64,000 nt of DNA from JABMQW01 sp964439935 (GCA_964439935.1 CAYTPW010000008.1:62001-126000); one strand, 5' to 3'; positions 17,087-25,550 are shown, counted from the stretch's first letter. A program made the numbers and translations. The notes: generated from the sequence alone by a model not told the origin.

Positions 17087-17986
17087 CTATAGTTGGTTAT
17101 CGATCCCGTATACCTGTTTCGGTACAAGATATTCCGGGTAGTTGCCCAACAATTGCTTTCGTATTTCATAACAATAGTGGCATTCTTCGATGTACTGACC
17201 TTCGGTGTCTAATCCATTTTCACTGGCCAGTTGATGTGGCCCCCCGGCTAGTAATTGGCTGCAAATGGGATGATTGATGGCATTGTAGCTTGTAAGTAAT
17301 TCGTACAAAGGTGTCTCCCAGATATTGCCCATTGAAAGTCCCTGGCAAATGTGCAGGTGGCCGTAGGAATCCAGGTGTACGCGGCTGGGATTTTCCAGGT
17401 CCTCATAAGGGCAGGTTACCAGTTCCCGGGCTGGCTTGGTTGGTAGTCCAGCCGATAATTTTTCAATCGCCCGACCTCTGAATATCACGCCACCTCCCAC
17501 AACTGATTCACCGATTCCGGTCGGATTGGGATCAATCTTGGGTTCCTCAATACAAATTGCCCCGGCAGGCATTCCCAGGTTTTGGGCTGCCTGTAATGCA
17601 AACTTGGCAGGGTTTTCCTCTTTGGCAAAATGAAATGAATCGTCGCTCATCGAAATATCTGCAATACCTAGGTCAGCCAGTGGTTTGAGCCATAGTTCGG
17701 CGTCGGCCACCGAAGTGGCCCAGAATGAATTAGTGACAATTCCAACCTCCAGATCTTGTGCTCGGGCCAGGCGGCTGCCTTCGAGCAGGAGGGGATAATA
17801 AAGAAATGCTTCACCGCCTTCAAAATAGACTTTGTTAATCGATTCAACTTTGGCGATCTGGGCAAATACCTGCCGTAATTGATCGATAGTAAATGTACCT
17901 TCCGATTCTGGTCCACAATAGAGAAAGCAATGATCGCATTCATAGATGCAGGTATAAGTCAATAGAAAATGAATTTCTTTGAGCAT
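17087..17986 (-). CDS. Radical SAM protein
   Basis: 299 residues. YTCIYECDHCFLYCG near the start has the CX3CX2C site for the SAM-cleaving 4Fe-4S cluster, and VYFEGGEAFLYYPLL is the usual GGEP-like strand. Later cysteines (CPYEDL, HICQGLSMGN, HPICSQL, ECHYCYEIRK) could ligate a second, SPASM-like cluster. The product and substrate are unknown. No short precursor-peptide gene is visible on either side, so a peptide-modifying role is not supported. Ribosome site GGAGG sits ahead of the ATG (CGGAGGTTGAAATG on the minus strand). It appears monocistronic. Confidence 0.85.
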   Translation of the reverse strand: MLKEIHFLLTYTCIYECDHCFLYCGPESEGTFTIDQLRQVFAQIAKVESINKVYFEGGEAFLYYPLLLEGSRLARAQDLEVGIVTNSFWATSVADAELWLKPLADLGIADISMSDDSFHFAKEENPAKFALQAAQNLGMPAGAICIEEPKIDPNPTGIGESVVGGGVIFRGRAIEKLSAGLPTKPARELVTCPYEDLENPSRVHLDSYGHLHICQGLSMGNIWETPLYELLTSYNAINHPICSQLLAGGPHQLASENGLDTEGQYIEECHYCYEIRKQLLGNYPEYLVPKQVYGIDNQL

Positions 17987-18094
17987 TTCAACCTCCGATT
18001 GAAAAATTGGTAAGACAATATACTACTGGGTAATCAGAGATTTCCAGAATTTATGTGTGGGGACTACAGTGGTGATATCTTTATTAGTTTCTAT

Positions 18095-18712
18095 TTAAAA
18101 ATTCAGTTTCTCAGCTACTCTAGACCTGATGGTTCCATCTTCCAGATAACGATACAAATCCAGACCAGGGCAAGCGGTTTCAGCATAATCCTTATGGCCT
18201 TTGATATCGTCCAGGTTGACATTGTATAATTTGGTAAGGAAAGCGGACAGTTTCACCACCGCTGCCAGTTGATCTTCTGAAATGATCTGGTTTTCATAAT
18301 TGCCCATCACGCAAATCAGCGCGTGGCCGGTGGGATCGTAAGTTGTATTGGTGGCACCGGGATAATTAATCGGCCGGGTCTCATAGATTTTACCGTCCAT
18401 ATCAATCATGAAATGGTAGGGTATATCGATCCAGTTTTTTTCATCCGACATGCTCCATTCCTGGAGATTACGGATATGCATCACCGGGTCTTTGCCCTCT
18501 GGGTAATCGACACCGCCATGATGGATCGTAATTTTACTGATCTGGTGTTGGGGCAGAGTGTCATTCAATGATAATGAACCCCATTGGGCACGCGTAATTA
18601 CAGCCAATGCGTCCGGATAATCCAGCTCCGTAATTACGAATTCGCGCTGCTTCAGTTGCGAACAACCAAAAATCCAGAATAGTATTATCAATAGTGATCC
18701 ACGAATCTTCAT
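18095..18712 (-). CDS. N-acetylmuramoyl-L-alanine amidase / PGRP-domain lipoprotein
   Basis: 205 residues. Lipoprotein signal ends in FGC (Cys 17). The amidase_2/PGRP fold follows: ITIHHGGVDYPEGKDP supplies the first zinc His, IPYHFMIDMDGKIYETRP the central strand, and GHKDYAETACPGLDLYRYL the second His and the Cys ligand. It cleaves the bond between N-acetylmuramic acid and L-alanine in peptidoglycan and would be anchored in the outer or inner membrane. Probably used in cell-wall turnover. It lies between unrelated genes. Confidence 0.9.
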   Translation of the reverse strand: MKIRGSLLIILFWIFGCSQLKQREFVITELDYPDALAVITRAQWGSLSLNDTLPQHQISKITIHHGGVDYPEGKDPVMHIRNLQEWSMSDEKNWIDIPYHFMIDMDGKIYETRPINYPGATNTTYDPTGHALICVMGNYENQIISEDQLAAVVKLSAFLTKLYNVNLDDIKGHKDYAETACPGLDLYRYLEDGTIRSRVAEKLNF

Positions 18713-18810
18713 CTTTTGTTCCTAGCTTTTGATCAACAAATGGATCAATAAATTACTCAGGACAACTGTGATGAATAAAGATAAAGCTTGTTGGATCCAC
18801 TATTGTATTT

Positions 18811-18834
18811 TATATTCTACCATTAGGTAGTATA
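18811..18834 (+). promoter_or_regulatory. Probable Rrf2 operator overlapping the ribosome site and start codon
   Basis: ATATTCTACC-ATTA-GGTAGTATAT is an inverted repeat with nine of ten arm positions matching. Its right arm covers the region where the ribosome binds and runs into the ATG at 18834. A protein bound here would block translation start or promoter clearance, which fits autoregulation by the Rrf2 protein encoded immediately downstream. Confidence 0.6.
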
Positions 18835-19247
18835 TGAAATTATCAAAGACAAGTGAATATGCGATCCGAGTACTAGTTTTTCTAGCTACCAGTCCAGGTG
18901 AATTATTTTCTGTAAATCGCCTGCACCGGGAACTGGACCTGCCCTACAAATACCTCGGACGGTTGATGAGTAAATTGGCTGAAGCGGGGATTGTCAGCGC
19001 CGTGCAGGGTAAACAGGGGGGCTTTCAACTGGCGCGACCAGCCCACCAGATCTTCCTCAATCAAATCGTTGCCACTACCGAAGGATTGGACAATTTTCAC
19101 CGCTGCGTATTAGGATTTGCTGAATGTTCCGATGAAAATCCCTGCGCACTGCATAATCAGTGGGGCAGTATTCAAACTGGTATTGAGAAAATGTTGTTTA
19201 ACTCATCCCTGGCAGATTTATCCGCTCAAACAGCCATTAAGCATTGA
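18834..19247 (+). CDS. Rrf2-family iron-sulphur regulator (NsrR/IscR-like)
   Basis: 137 residues: winged helix MKLSKTSEYAIRVLVFLA, recognition part LDLPYKYLGRLMSKLAEAGIVSAVQG, and three cysteines as CX6CX5C (RCVLGFAECSDENPC) near residues 91-104, followed by ALHNQW. This is the form that in NsrR-type proteins carries an NO-sensitive cluster. It heads a four-gene set (hemerythrin-PAS protein, DUF1858/DUF2249 protein, cupin). An inverted repeat overlaps its own start. It differs from the Rrf2 protein of the act operon and is not a close copy. Confidence 0.9.
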   Translation: MKLSKTSEYAIRVLVFLATSPGELFSVNRLHRELDLPYKYLGRLMSKLAEAGIVSAVQGKQGGFQLARPAHQIFLNQIVATTEGLDNFHRCVLGFAECSDENPCALHNQWGSIQTGIEKMLFNSSLADLSAQTAIKH

Positions 19248-19287
19248 AAATATTTTAACACAAATACTATAAAGAGGTAGAATTATA

Positions 19288-20529
19288 ATGAGTGACTTAA
19301 AACAGAAGGCTCGTGAACAGAAGGATCTGTTAAAGCATATGATCCTGCAATTGCATGATGGTGTGGCCCCCGAGCAAGTGAAAAAACGACTGGCCGAGTT
19401 GATGGGTAAAGTACCCTATGAATATGTTGTTGAGGTTGAGCAGGAACTGATTGCCGATGGTCTGCCCCAGGCGGAAATCCTGAAATTGTGTGATGTTCAT
19501 GTCATGGCAATGGAAGGCCAGATTGATACATCCGGCGAGCAGATTGCACCGGCCGGTCACCCGGTTCACACCTTCAAGCAGGAGAATCAAGCTCTGACCT
19601 GGGTCATCAGTGATATTGAAAAGCTGTATGAGATTGTACTGGCATCCAGTAATAAGGATGAAGTTACCGATTTTAACTTTAAGCTGCGGACCCAATTCAA
19701 CTCGCTTTCAGATGTTGAGAAACATTATCGCCGCAAGGAGAACCTTTTATTCCCATTCCTGGAAGAGCATGAGATTACCGGTCCACCGACAGTAATGTGG
19801 GGTAAACATGACGAAACCAGAGAATACCTGAAAAATGCCTTAAGTGCATTGAAGAAAGTTGGTTCGGATAACCTGCTGGGCTTGCAATCGGTGATAAAAC
19901 TGGTTTTAAAACCAGTTTCAAAGGCTGTGGCGGATATGATATACAAAGAAGAGGAAATTCTTTTCCCGATGTCCATGGACACACTGACGGAAGCTGAGTG
20001 GTATCAAGTTTATCAACAGAGCGTCGAGATTGGTTTTTGCCTCTATGATCCTGCAACCGAATGGCAGCCCGAGAATGCGACCGAGGCTGCATTACCAGTT
20101 CTCGATCTGAGCTCTGTACACTTGCCCAGCGGATCGCTGTCTGTACCGGAACTATTAGCGATTCTGAACACGATCCCGTTTGATATCACTTTTGTGGATA
20201 AAAATGATACCGTCCGCTATTTTTCACAAGGTCGGGAACGAATCTTCGAACGCAACCGGGCTATCATTGGTCGCAAAGTCCAACTTTGCCACCCTCCCAG
20301 GTCGGTCCATATAGTTGAACAGATATTGGAAGATTTCAAGGCCAACAAAGAAAACCAGGCCCAGTTCTGGCTGACGTTAAATGATCGATTTTTGTGTATT
20401 GAATACTATGCCCTTCGTGATGAAAAGGGTGAATACCTGGGTGTGCTGGAGGTAAGTCAGGATTTGACTGATAAACGAGCTCTGAAGGGTGAGCAGCGGC
20501 TATTGAATTACGTAAAGGAAGGAAACTAA
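19288..20529 (+). CDS. DUF438-hemerythrin-PAS protein
   Basis: 413 residues in three parts. Residues about 10-80 are DUF438 (KQKDLLKHMILQLHDG ... LCDVHVMAMEGQ). Residues about 90-235 are a hemerythrin-like HHE four-helix bundle with HPVHTFKQEN, VEKHYRRKENLLFPFLEEH, WGKHDETREYL and KEEEILFPM, giving the His and Glu ligands for a di-iron site. Residues about 285-405 are a PAS domain (IPFDITFVDKNDTVRYFSQG). Such proteins are tied to oxygen or NO binding and sensing. It follows the Rrf2 gene by 40 bases with an AGAGG ribosome site and precedes the next gene by two bases. Confidence 0.9.
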   Translation: MSDLKQKAREQKDLLKHMILQLHDGVAPEQVKKRLAELMGKVPYEYVVEVEQELIADGLPQAEILKLCDVHVMAMEGQIDTSGEQIAPAGHPVHTFKQENQALTWVISDIEKLYEIVLASSNKDEVTDFNFKLRTQFNSLSDVEKHYRRKENLLFPFLEEHEITGPPTVMWGKHDETREYLKNALSALKKVGSDNLLGLQSVIKLVLKPVSKAVADMIYKEEEILFPMSMDTLTEAEWYQVYQQSVEIGFCLYDPATEWQPENATEAALPVLDLSSVHLPSGSLSVPELLAILNTIPFDITFVDKNDTVRYFSQGRERIFERNRAIIGRKVQLCHPPRSVHIVEQILEDFKANKENQAQFWLTLNDRFLCIEYYALRDEKGEYLGVLEVSQDLTDKRALKGEQRLLNYVKEGN

Positions 20530-20531
20530 AT

Positions 20532-21071
20532 ATGAGTGGATGTGCATCCGGTGATTTTATTCATCGCCAACCGATTACTCCAGATCTGACCGCAGCCGAT
20601 TTTCTGGAGAATTATCCCGAGCTTGAAACACAATTGCTGAAATATGCTCCTGACTTGAAAACGGTGCAGGGTACTGATCTATTTGTAACTATAGCCAAAT
20701 CAGTAACGCTCCAGCAACTGGCTGATAATCTGAATCAACCAATATTAGAAATAATATCCGAATTACGTACTCTGGCAAGTGAAGTAACCGGGGTTGCCTT
20801 CGATAATAGTGCCAGTGCACCGGAATGGTTTCAGGTCAACTTGGTAAAGCAGACCCTGGATGCCAGGCAAATCCTGGCTTCTGGTGGCCATCCATTAAGT
20901 GCCGTTCTGGCCGGTTTACCGGAACTGGCTGAAGGCGAAATCTTCGAATTGTTGACGCCTTTCCTGCCGGAACCGTTGGTCGAACGAATGCGTCAGGATG
21001 GTTATCCGGCCTGGAGTACCTGTGATGAAGAAGGCTTGTTTCATAATTATTTTCATAATCGGAGGAAATGA
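20532..21071 (+). CDS. DUF1858-DUF2249 domain protein
   Basis: 179 residues. Residues about 15-75 match DUF1858 (ITPDLTAADFLENYPELETQLLKY), a domain often found with hybrid-cluster or nitrite/NO genes. Residues about 100-170 look like DUF2249: LDARQILASGGHPLSAVLAGLPELAEGE starts the fold. It sits two bases after the hemerythrin gene, so the pair is translationally coupled. DUF2249 proteins also occur in NO-metabolism clusters. Biochemical role unknown; a small redox or NO-linked binding protein is a guess. Confidence 0.8.
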   Translation: MSGCASGDFIHRQPITPDLTAADFLENYPELETQLLKYAPDLKTVQGTDLFVTIAKSVTLQQLADNLNQPILEIISELRTLASEVTGVAFDNSASAPEWFQVNLVKQTLDARQILASGGHPLSAVLAGLPELAEGEIFELLTPFLPEPLVERMRQDGYPAWSTCDEEGLFHNYFHNRRK

Positions 21072-21073
21072 AA

Positions 21074-21415
21074 ATGTCGGATATGTTAATCGATAAATTC
21101 GTCACTAATCTTGATTTTACCATCTTGGCAGGTAGGATTGAATATCAGTCTGATTCGATCGTCAGCCAAACTTTGCTGAAAGACGAAACCGGTACCGTGA
21201 CCCTGTTTGCTTTCGATCGTGGACAGGGACTCAGTGAGCATACGGCACCATTCGATGCCACAGTATATGTGCTGGATGGGGAGGCGGAAATATCGATCGA
21301 TGGCACACCAATAACAGTTACCGCTGGTCAAGATATTGTCATGCCCGCTAATCATCCCCATGCCCTGCAGGCCGAGCTGCGTTTTAAGATGCTGTTGGTG
21401 ATGATAAAAGTATAA
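21074..21415 (+). CDS. Small cupin-domain protein
   Basis: 113 residues forming one cupin barrel: LSEHTAPFDATVYVLDGEAE is motif 1 and MPANHPHALQA motif 2, with His residues placed for a metal. GGAGG at 21061-21065 fits the ATG at 21074 (eight-base spacing) better than the ATG at 21068, which overlaps the preceding stop. It ends the Rrf2-led operon. Cupins of this size next to DUF438/hemerythrin genes are common, but their ligand is not known. Confidence 0.85.
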   Translation: MSDMLIDKFVTNLDFTILAGRIEYQSDSIVSQTLLKDETGTVTLFAFDRGQGLSEHTAPFDATVYVLDGEAEISIDGTPITVTAGQDIVMPANHPHALQAELRFKMLLVMIKV

Positions 21416-21519
21416 TACTAGCGAATTATTTAAATTGTTGTTGCGATCGCGTGCAGGCAGGAATTTAGTGGCCGGATGAGCGGATGTGGTTCAGCCTATA
21501 GATATAAAGAAGACTAGTT

Positions 21520-22827
21520 CTAACGGTCTAATGGTAAGGTGATTATTACGCTGGTTCCCTGACCAACAGTACTTTTCAGGGTAAGTTTTCCACCATGCGC
21601 TTGAATTATTTTCTGGCACAGGTTTAGCCCCAGGCCGTAACCGCCGGTTTCTTTGGCTCGCGATTTATCCACCCGGTAAAATGGTTCCAGTACCAGATTC
21701 AAATCTTCTTCCGGGATGCCCTGCCCAAAATCTTGAATTTTCAGCTCGATATTGTCAGGCATGGAATTCAGAAATACCTGCACGGATTCGCCATTCTTAG
21801 GTGAATACTTCAGGGCGTTTTCGATGATATTTTTCAAGCAGATCTGAATCCGGTCAGGGTCGACATTAATCAGCAGTTCAGACGGATTTGCAACCAGTTT
21901 GATGCCCGGTTTTTGCTGCTGATACTGTTCAACTGTTGCCTTGATCATGGTTACCAGATCGGTATTTTTACGATGTAAACCACCATGTTTGGTTTTTAAG
22001 CGCTCCGATTCCAGAATTTCCGTGATCATAGTTTCCATCTCTTTAATATCATCGGCAATACCGGCGCGTACCGGCCGGTTCTTTACTTTTTCAAGTGCTA
22101 CTTTCAACCGTGTTAATGGTGATCGTAAATCATGGCTGACATCCAGGAGCAATTGTTCACGGGCAGTAATCATATTGCGAATATGTTGAACCATATTATT
22201 GAATGATACGGTCAGGCGTCCCAATTCATCGTTGGAGCAAACCGGAACCTGATGATCAAAATTTGCTTTATTTACCTGCTGAACACCATCTTCCAGAAGA
22301 CGGATGGGCTTCAATAATTTTTTTATGATGTGGTAGGTAAATACCAGTATCAGGGTTAATCCGGCTAATAAAATTAACAGGCTGGAATTATGTTCGCCTG
22401 GATTCCGCTGGAAATTAAAGGCCAGCAGATAATCCGTTTGATCCCGGGTCATGTGTATAAAAAAGCGACCACGATGGAAATCAGCACGCGCCTGATTGGT
22501 TTTTAGTTTTGATATTCTATGACGTGTTTTTGGAAATTTCAGATTAGGTCGAGATGACCAGTCCAGGTGAGGTTGGCTGATTTTAATATCAATTTTCAGA
22601 TCTGTGGATAGAGTACGCGCCAGACTGGTATCAGGAGGTATTCCAATCTCATCGATCAGAAAATTGGCATAGCGTTCTATATTAGTACGCAATATTGAAT
22701 GGGGTTTTTCATCGGTAGCCAGCATCCAGAAAATACCAGCCCATAAATACATTAAAAAGCCGGCCGCAATCAGAATAAGCAACAGCCGCATAAAAAGCGA
22801 TCGTTGATGGCGTTTAGGCATCTTCAT
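21520..22827 (-). CDS. HAMP sensor histidine kinase
   Basis: About 435 residues: membrane helix near residues 12-35, a periplasmic sensor of about 110 residues, second helix (LLILLAGLTLILVFTYHII), HAMP linker, HisKA with DVSHDLRSPLTRLK carrying the phosphorylated His, and HATPase with NIIENALKYSP, DFGQGIPEEDL and GGYGLGLNLCQKI. The gene begins inside the 3' end of the response regulator gene. The ATG at 22827 or 22821 is likely; an upstream codon at 22854 would give 41 bases of overlap. It resembles CpxA-type kinases, and a Spy-like gene precedes the pair. Confidence 0.9.
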   Translation of the reverse strand: MKMPKRHQRSLFMRLLLILIAAGFLMYLWAGIFWMLATDEKPHSILRTNIERYANFLIDEIGIPPDTSLARTLSTDLKIDIKISQPHLDWSSRPNLKFPKTRHRISKLKTNQARADFHRGRFFIHMTRDQTDYLLAFNFQRNPGEHNSSLLILLAGLTLILVFTYHIIKKLLKPIRLLEDGVQQVNKANFDHQVPVCSNDELGRLTVSFNNMVQHIRNMITAREQLLLDVSHDLRSPLTRLKVALEKVKNRPVRAGIADDIKEMETMITEILESERLKTKHGGLHRKNTDLVTMIKATVEQYQQQKPGIKLVANPSELLINVDPDRIQICLKNIIENALKYSPKNGESVQVFLNSMPDNIELKIQDFGQGIPEEDLNLVLEPFYRVDKSRAKETGGYGLGLNLCQKIIQAHGGKLTLKSTVGQGTSVIITLPLDR

Positions 22828-23503
22828 TGCCAACAAACATATAACCGGCTCCACGGACGGTATGCAGGAACCGTGGATTTTGCGGATCGTCTCCCAGTTT
22901 AGCCCGTAAACGACTGATCAATACATCAACTGAGCGGTTATATGAATTCCACTCGATTCCCCGAATTCCGTCAAGTATCCTATCCCGGTCCAGTACCTTT
23001 GATGGATTGTCAGACAAGAGATTCAATATTTCAAATTCAGCAGTGGTCAGATCGAGCTTTTTTCCATTCAACATTGCACTGTAAGTATTAGAATTGATGA
23101 TCAGCGATCCAAATGTTTTTACTGGTTTTTTTACCGTGGTGGATCCCCGTCGCAGGATTGATTTGATCCGGGCCACCAGTTCCCGCGGTTCGAATGGTTT
23201 TGGCAGGTAATCATCAGCACCAATTTCCAGTCCAAGGATGCGATCAGTCACATCACCTCTGGCAGTCAGCATCAATATGGGAACGGAACTGATTTTCCGT
23301 ATTTCCTTACAAGTTTCAAATCCATCCATCTCAGGCAGCATAATGTCCAGTATTACTGCATCCGGTTCATTCTGTTTGATCTGTCGCAGCCCTTCCCGCG
23401 GTGATGTTACCGCTGAAACCTGGAATGCAAACTGACCCAGGTAATCCAGGAGCAGATTGTTCAGCTTGCGATCATCATCGATGATTAATACGGACTCATT
23501 CAT
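22814..23503 (-). CDS. OmpR/PhoB-family response regulator
   Basis: 229 residues. The receiver domain has IIDDDRK acidic pocket, ILDIMLPEMDGFE with phospho-acceptor Asp 53, MLTARGD and a Lys in LPKPFEPREL. The C-terminal winged helix (about residues 130-229) shows LTTAEFEILNLLSDNP and RSVDVLISRLRAKLGDDP, typical of OmpR/PhoB proteins. Partner of the histidine kinase encoded immediately downstream. With the Spy-like gene just upstream, this is most like a CpxR-type envelope stress response. Confidence 0.93.
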   Translation of the reverse strand: MNESVLIIDDDRKLNNLLLDYLGQFAFQVSAVTSPREGLRQIKQNEPDAVILDIMLPEMDGFETCKEIRKISSVPILMLTARGDVTDRILGLEIGADDYLPKPFEPRELVARIKSILRRGSTTVKKPVKTFGSLIINSNTYSAMLNGKKLDLTTAEFEILNLLSDNPSKVLDRDRILDGIRGIEWNSYNRSVDVLISRLRAKLGDDPQNPRFLHTVRGAGYMFVGNEDA

Positions 23504-23525
23504 ATTTAAAATCTAATTAATATTA

Positions 23526-23552
23526 GGCGGGATTTTAAATTAAAATCCCGCC
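23526..23552 (-). terminator. 13-bp perfect hairpin between Spy-like gene and response regulator
   Basis: GGCGGGATTTTAA-A-TTAAAATCCCGCC is a perfect inverted repeat, lying nine bases after the Spy-like stop and 22 bases before the regulator ATG. As RNA it would be a strong stem, but no long T-run follows. It may be a partial terminator or a processing stem that lowers expression of the kinase pair relative to the Spy-like protein, or a DNA operator. Confidence 0.55.
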
Positions 23553-23560
23553 CATCTTGT

Positions 23561-24007
23561 TTAGTGACGGCAATGACGACGCGCAGCTTTCTGCTCTATG
23601 TGGTCGGCCAGTTTAGTTCTCTGCTCCGGTGTTAGGATAGCATGAAGTTCACTGAACTTGGTAATCATCAGGCTCTTCATTTCATCAATTTGTCCGGTTT
23701 TCTCATCAGCCATACTGGAGATCAGTTCCATATCCAGTTGATCACTGCGTAACTGATTTATTAATACCGTATGATGTTTCTGCTTATCTCCCATGAGGTC
23801 CTGACCTTTTTTCACCAGGTCATTGACCAGCACGCGTACTTCACTGGATTGCTTATCGGATAGTTTTAACGTTTTGGTCATCCGTTTAACAATATGGTTA
23901 GCCTTTTTTTCAGGATTTCCCATTCTGTGCATGCGGTGTCCGCAGCCGGAGAATAAACCTAATGCGATCAAAGCGGTGCCTGAGAGTATTAGTATTTTAG
24001 TTATCAT
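23561..24007 (-). CDS. Spy/CpxP-like periplasmic stress lipoprotein (LTXXQ family)
   Basis: 148 residues. Lipoprotein signal ending FSGC, followed by a His/Met-rich start (GHRMHRMG). The rest is predicted helical with two LTXXQ-type motifs: LKLSDKQSSEVRVLV and AILTPEQRTKLAD. It ends with a basic, His-rich ARRHCRH. Spy, CpxP and ZraP proteins are periplasmic chaperones or metal sensors induced by the Cpx/Zra systems. AAGGA at a seven-base spacing decides the ATG at 24007 over one at 24031. It leads the regulator and kinase genes on the same strand. Confidence 0.82.
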   Translation of the reverse strand: MITKILILSGTALIALGLFSGCGHRMHRMGNPEKKANHIVKRMTKTLKLSDKQSSEVRVLVNDLVKKGQDLMGDKQKHHTVLINQLRSDQLDMELISSMADEKTGQIDEMKSLMITKFSELHAILTPEQRTKLADHIEQKAARRHCRH

Positions 24008-24137
24008 GATTTTTCCTTTCTGTTTTATCATTTTAGCTGTCCAAGTTTATACTGTGCTGGATAAATGTTTGATTGCGCTAATGTAACAGAATGTAAACGG
24101 AACCGGGTTATTTCAGACCAAGGCTGCTGCTGATATT

Positions 24138-24272
24138 TGTCATTTCGATTCCGCTGAAAGCGGGAGAGAAATCTACTTTTGTAAACCGTGGAGATTTGGC
24201 TGTAATTATTTCCAATATTGTCATTCCACAACTATTACAGATTCCTCAGTCGTTCCTCTATCGGAATGACAT
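24138..24272. repeat. Two MITE-like repeat members in tandem
   Basis: TTGTCATTTCGATTCCGCTG followed by AGAGAAATCTAC (24138-24180) is a left arm as in the 12139 element. Next to it, 24219-24272 starts TTGTCATTCC and ends GGAATGACA, a short complete member with inverted ends. Both are non-coding. Confidence 0.7.
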
Positions 24273-24369
24273 ATTCTGTTAAATTGTGGGGACAATACAG
24301 GTTGTCCCTACATTAGGAATTACCGTTTATAAACCGATAAATTGGTTATCTTTGTTTTCTGGTATTAGA

Positions 24370-24488
24370 CCCACGACTGAAGTCGTGGGCTTTGATTTGA
24401 GTGGTTTAAACCGCCCGCTATCATAAATCCAGCCCACAGTTTTAACTGTGGGTAAAAACAAAAAATCAAGTCAACCGTTTCAACGGTT
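24370..24488. repeat. REP-like palindrome cluster 2
   Basis: CCCACGACTGAAGTCGTGGG (24370-24389), GGTTTAAACC (24403-24412), CCCACAGTTTTAACTGTGGG (24433-24452) and AACCGTTTCAACGGTT (24473-24488). The order and the last spacing (about 41 bases) copy the cluster at 12340-12446. Stem bases differ but stay paired, so the hairpins, not the exact sequence, seem to be kept. Confidence 0.8.
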
Positions 24489-24538
24489 TGCATTAAGGTG
24501 TCCGGTGTAAATTCAATGAAACAAATAATGGTACTGCA

Positions 24539-24958
24539 ATGAAATCATATCACAAAGAACTATGGTTCAACATCCCTGAACGGATGGATTTTATTAATAT
24601 TACCCCGGATGTGGAGGCGGCCCTGCGTGAGAGCGGTATCCGTGAGGGACTTTGCCTGGTGAATGCCATGCACATTACCGCTTCAGTATTTATTAATGAC
24701 GATGAATCCGGACTCCATCGCGATTACAAGCGCTGGTTGGAAGAACTGGCACCACACGCCCCGATTGAGCGCTACCTGCATAATCGCACCGGTGAGGATA
24801 ATGGAGATGCCCATCACAAACGGCAGATCATGGGTCGGGAAGTAATAGTTGCTGTTACTGATGGTAAGTTACATTTTGGCACCTGGGAGCGGATATTTTA
24901 CGGTGAATTCGACGGCCGTCGTAACAAACGTGCGCTGGTGAAAATCATTGGAGAATAG
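24539..24958 (+). CDS. yjbQ: YjbQ family protein (UPF0047, secondary thiamine-phosphate synthase type)
   Basis: 139 residues covering the whole YjbQ/UPF0047 fold: DVEAALRESGIREGLCLVNAMHITASVFINDD, then GDAHHKRQIMGREVIVAV and LHFGTWERIFYGEFDGRR. Conserved His residues (MHIT, DAHHKR) form the metal or active site. In Escherichia coli, YjbQ has weak thiamine-phosphate synthase activity; its main job is unclear. It is followed five bases later by a membrane protein and then a T-domain/NTPase fusion, so a link to uptake of a vitamin or nucleotide-like compound is possible. Confidence 0.9.
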   Translation: MKSYHKELWFNIPERMDFINITPDVEAALRESGIREGLCLVNAMHITASVFINDDESGLHRDYKRWLEELAPHAPIERYLHNRTGEDNGDAHHKRQIMGREVIVAVTDGKLHFGTWERIFYGEFDGRRNKRALVKIIGE

Positions 24959-24963
24959 ACGGC

Positions 24964-25548
24964 GTGGCTCATCTGGATCGTAAGGCTCTGGTATACATCG
25001 CCGTATTCGGAACTTTCTGGGGGCTTCTGGAAGCATCGTTGGGATCGGTACTGCACGGTTTGCGAATTCCCTTTTCCGGGTCGCTGTTATCAGCACTGGG
25101 ATTGATCATTTTACTAACTGCCCGGACGGTGAATAATGTTCAGGGCAGCAGCTTGCTGATAGGATTGATCGCCGCCACGATCAAGCTGCTGGGCTATGCC
25201 ACGATCAAGCTGGGACCGTTTGTGGGTATCACGATGGAGGGCCTGATCGTAGAAGTTGTAGTCTCCGGTTTGGGGATCGGTATACCGGGCTTTTTGCTGG
25301 CGGGGATGCTGGTGGGTATCTATCCGATCGTGCAGACAGTGGTCACCAAGTCGATCTTGTTCGGCGCCAATTTTATACCAGTGATCCTGGAAACCGCCCA
25401 GGGATTTACCGATTCGGTGGGACTGGCATTGGGCTGGTGGCTGCTGGCACTGTATGTCATCATTCACATCCTTTTTGGTTTAACGGCCGCAGTCACAGCC
25501 TGGCTGATTCGTAAGCCAATCCAACTGGCGCTGGAGCGAGGACTCTGA
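24964..25548 (+). CDS. ECF-transporter S-component-like membrane protein
   Basis: 194 residues with five or six membrane helices. FGTFWGLLEASLGSVLHG followed by IPFSGSLLSALGLIILL resembles the first helices of ECF S-components, which carry a small-residue motif for binding the T subunit. The start is GTG at 24964, five bases after the yjbQ stop. S-components bind vitamins or metals and normally work with EcfT and two EcfA ATPases. Here the next gene holds a T-like domain joined to an NTPase. Substrate unknown; YjbQ next door weakly suggests a thiamine-type compound. Confidence 0.6.
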   Translation: MAHLDRKALVYIAVFGTFWGLLEASLGSVLHGLRIPFSGSLLSALGLIILLTARTVNNVQGSSLLIGLIAATIKLLGYATIKLGPFVGITMEGLIVEVVVSGLGIGIPGFLLAGMLVGIYPIVQTVVTKSILFGANFIPVILETAQGFTDSVGLALGWWLLALYVIIHILFGLTAAVTAWLIRKPIQLALERGL

Positions 25549-25550
25549 AT

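Larger units (their letters stand above)
24008..24538. other. Repeat-filled intergenic region
   Basis: No gene is visible. It contains two members of the TGTCATTTCGA repeat family (24138-24180 and 24219-24272) and REP-like palindrome cluster 2 (24370-24488), all listed separately, plus presumed divergent promoters for the Spy-like gene and yjbQ. Confidence 0.7.
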
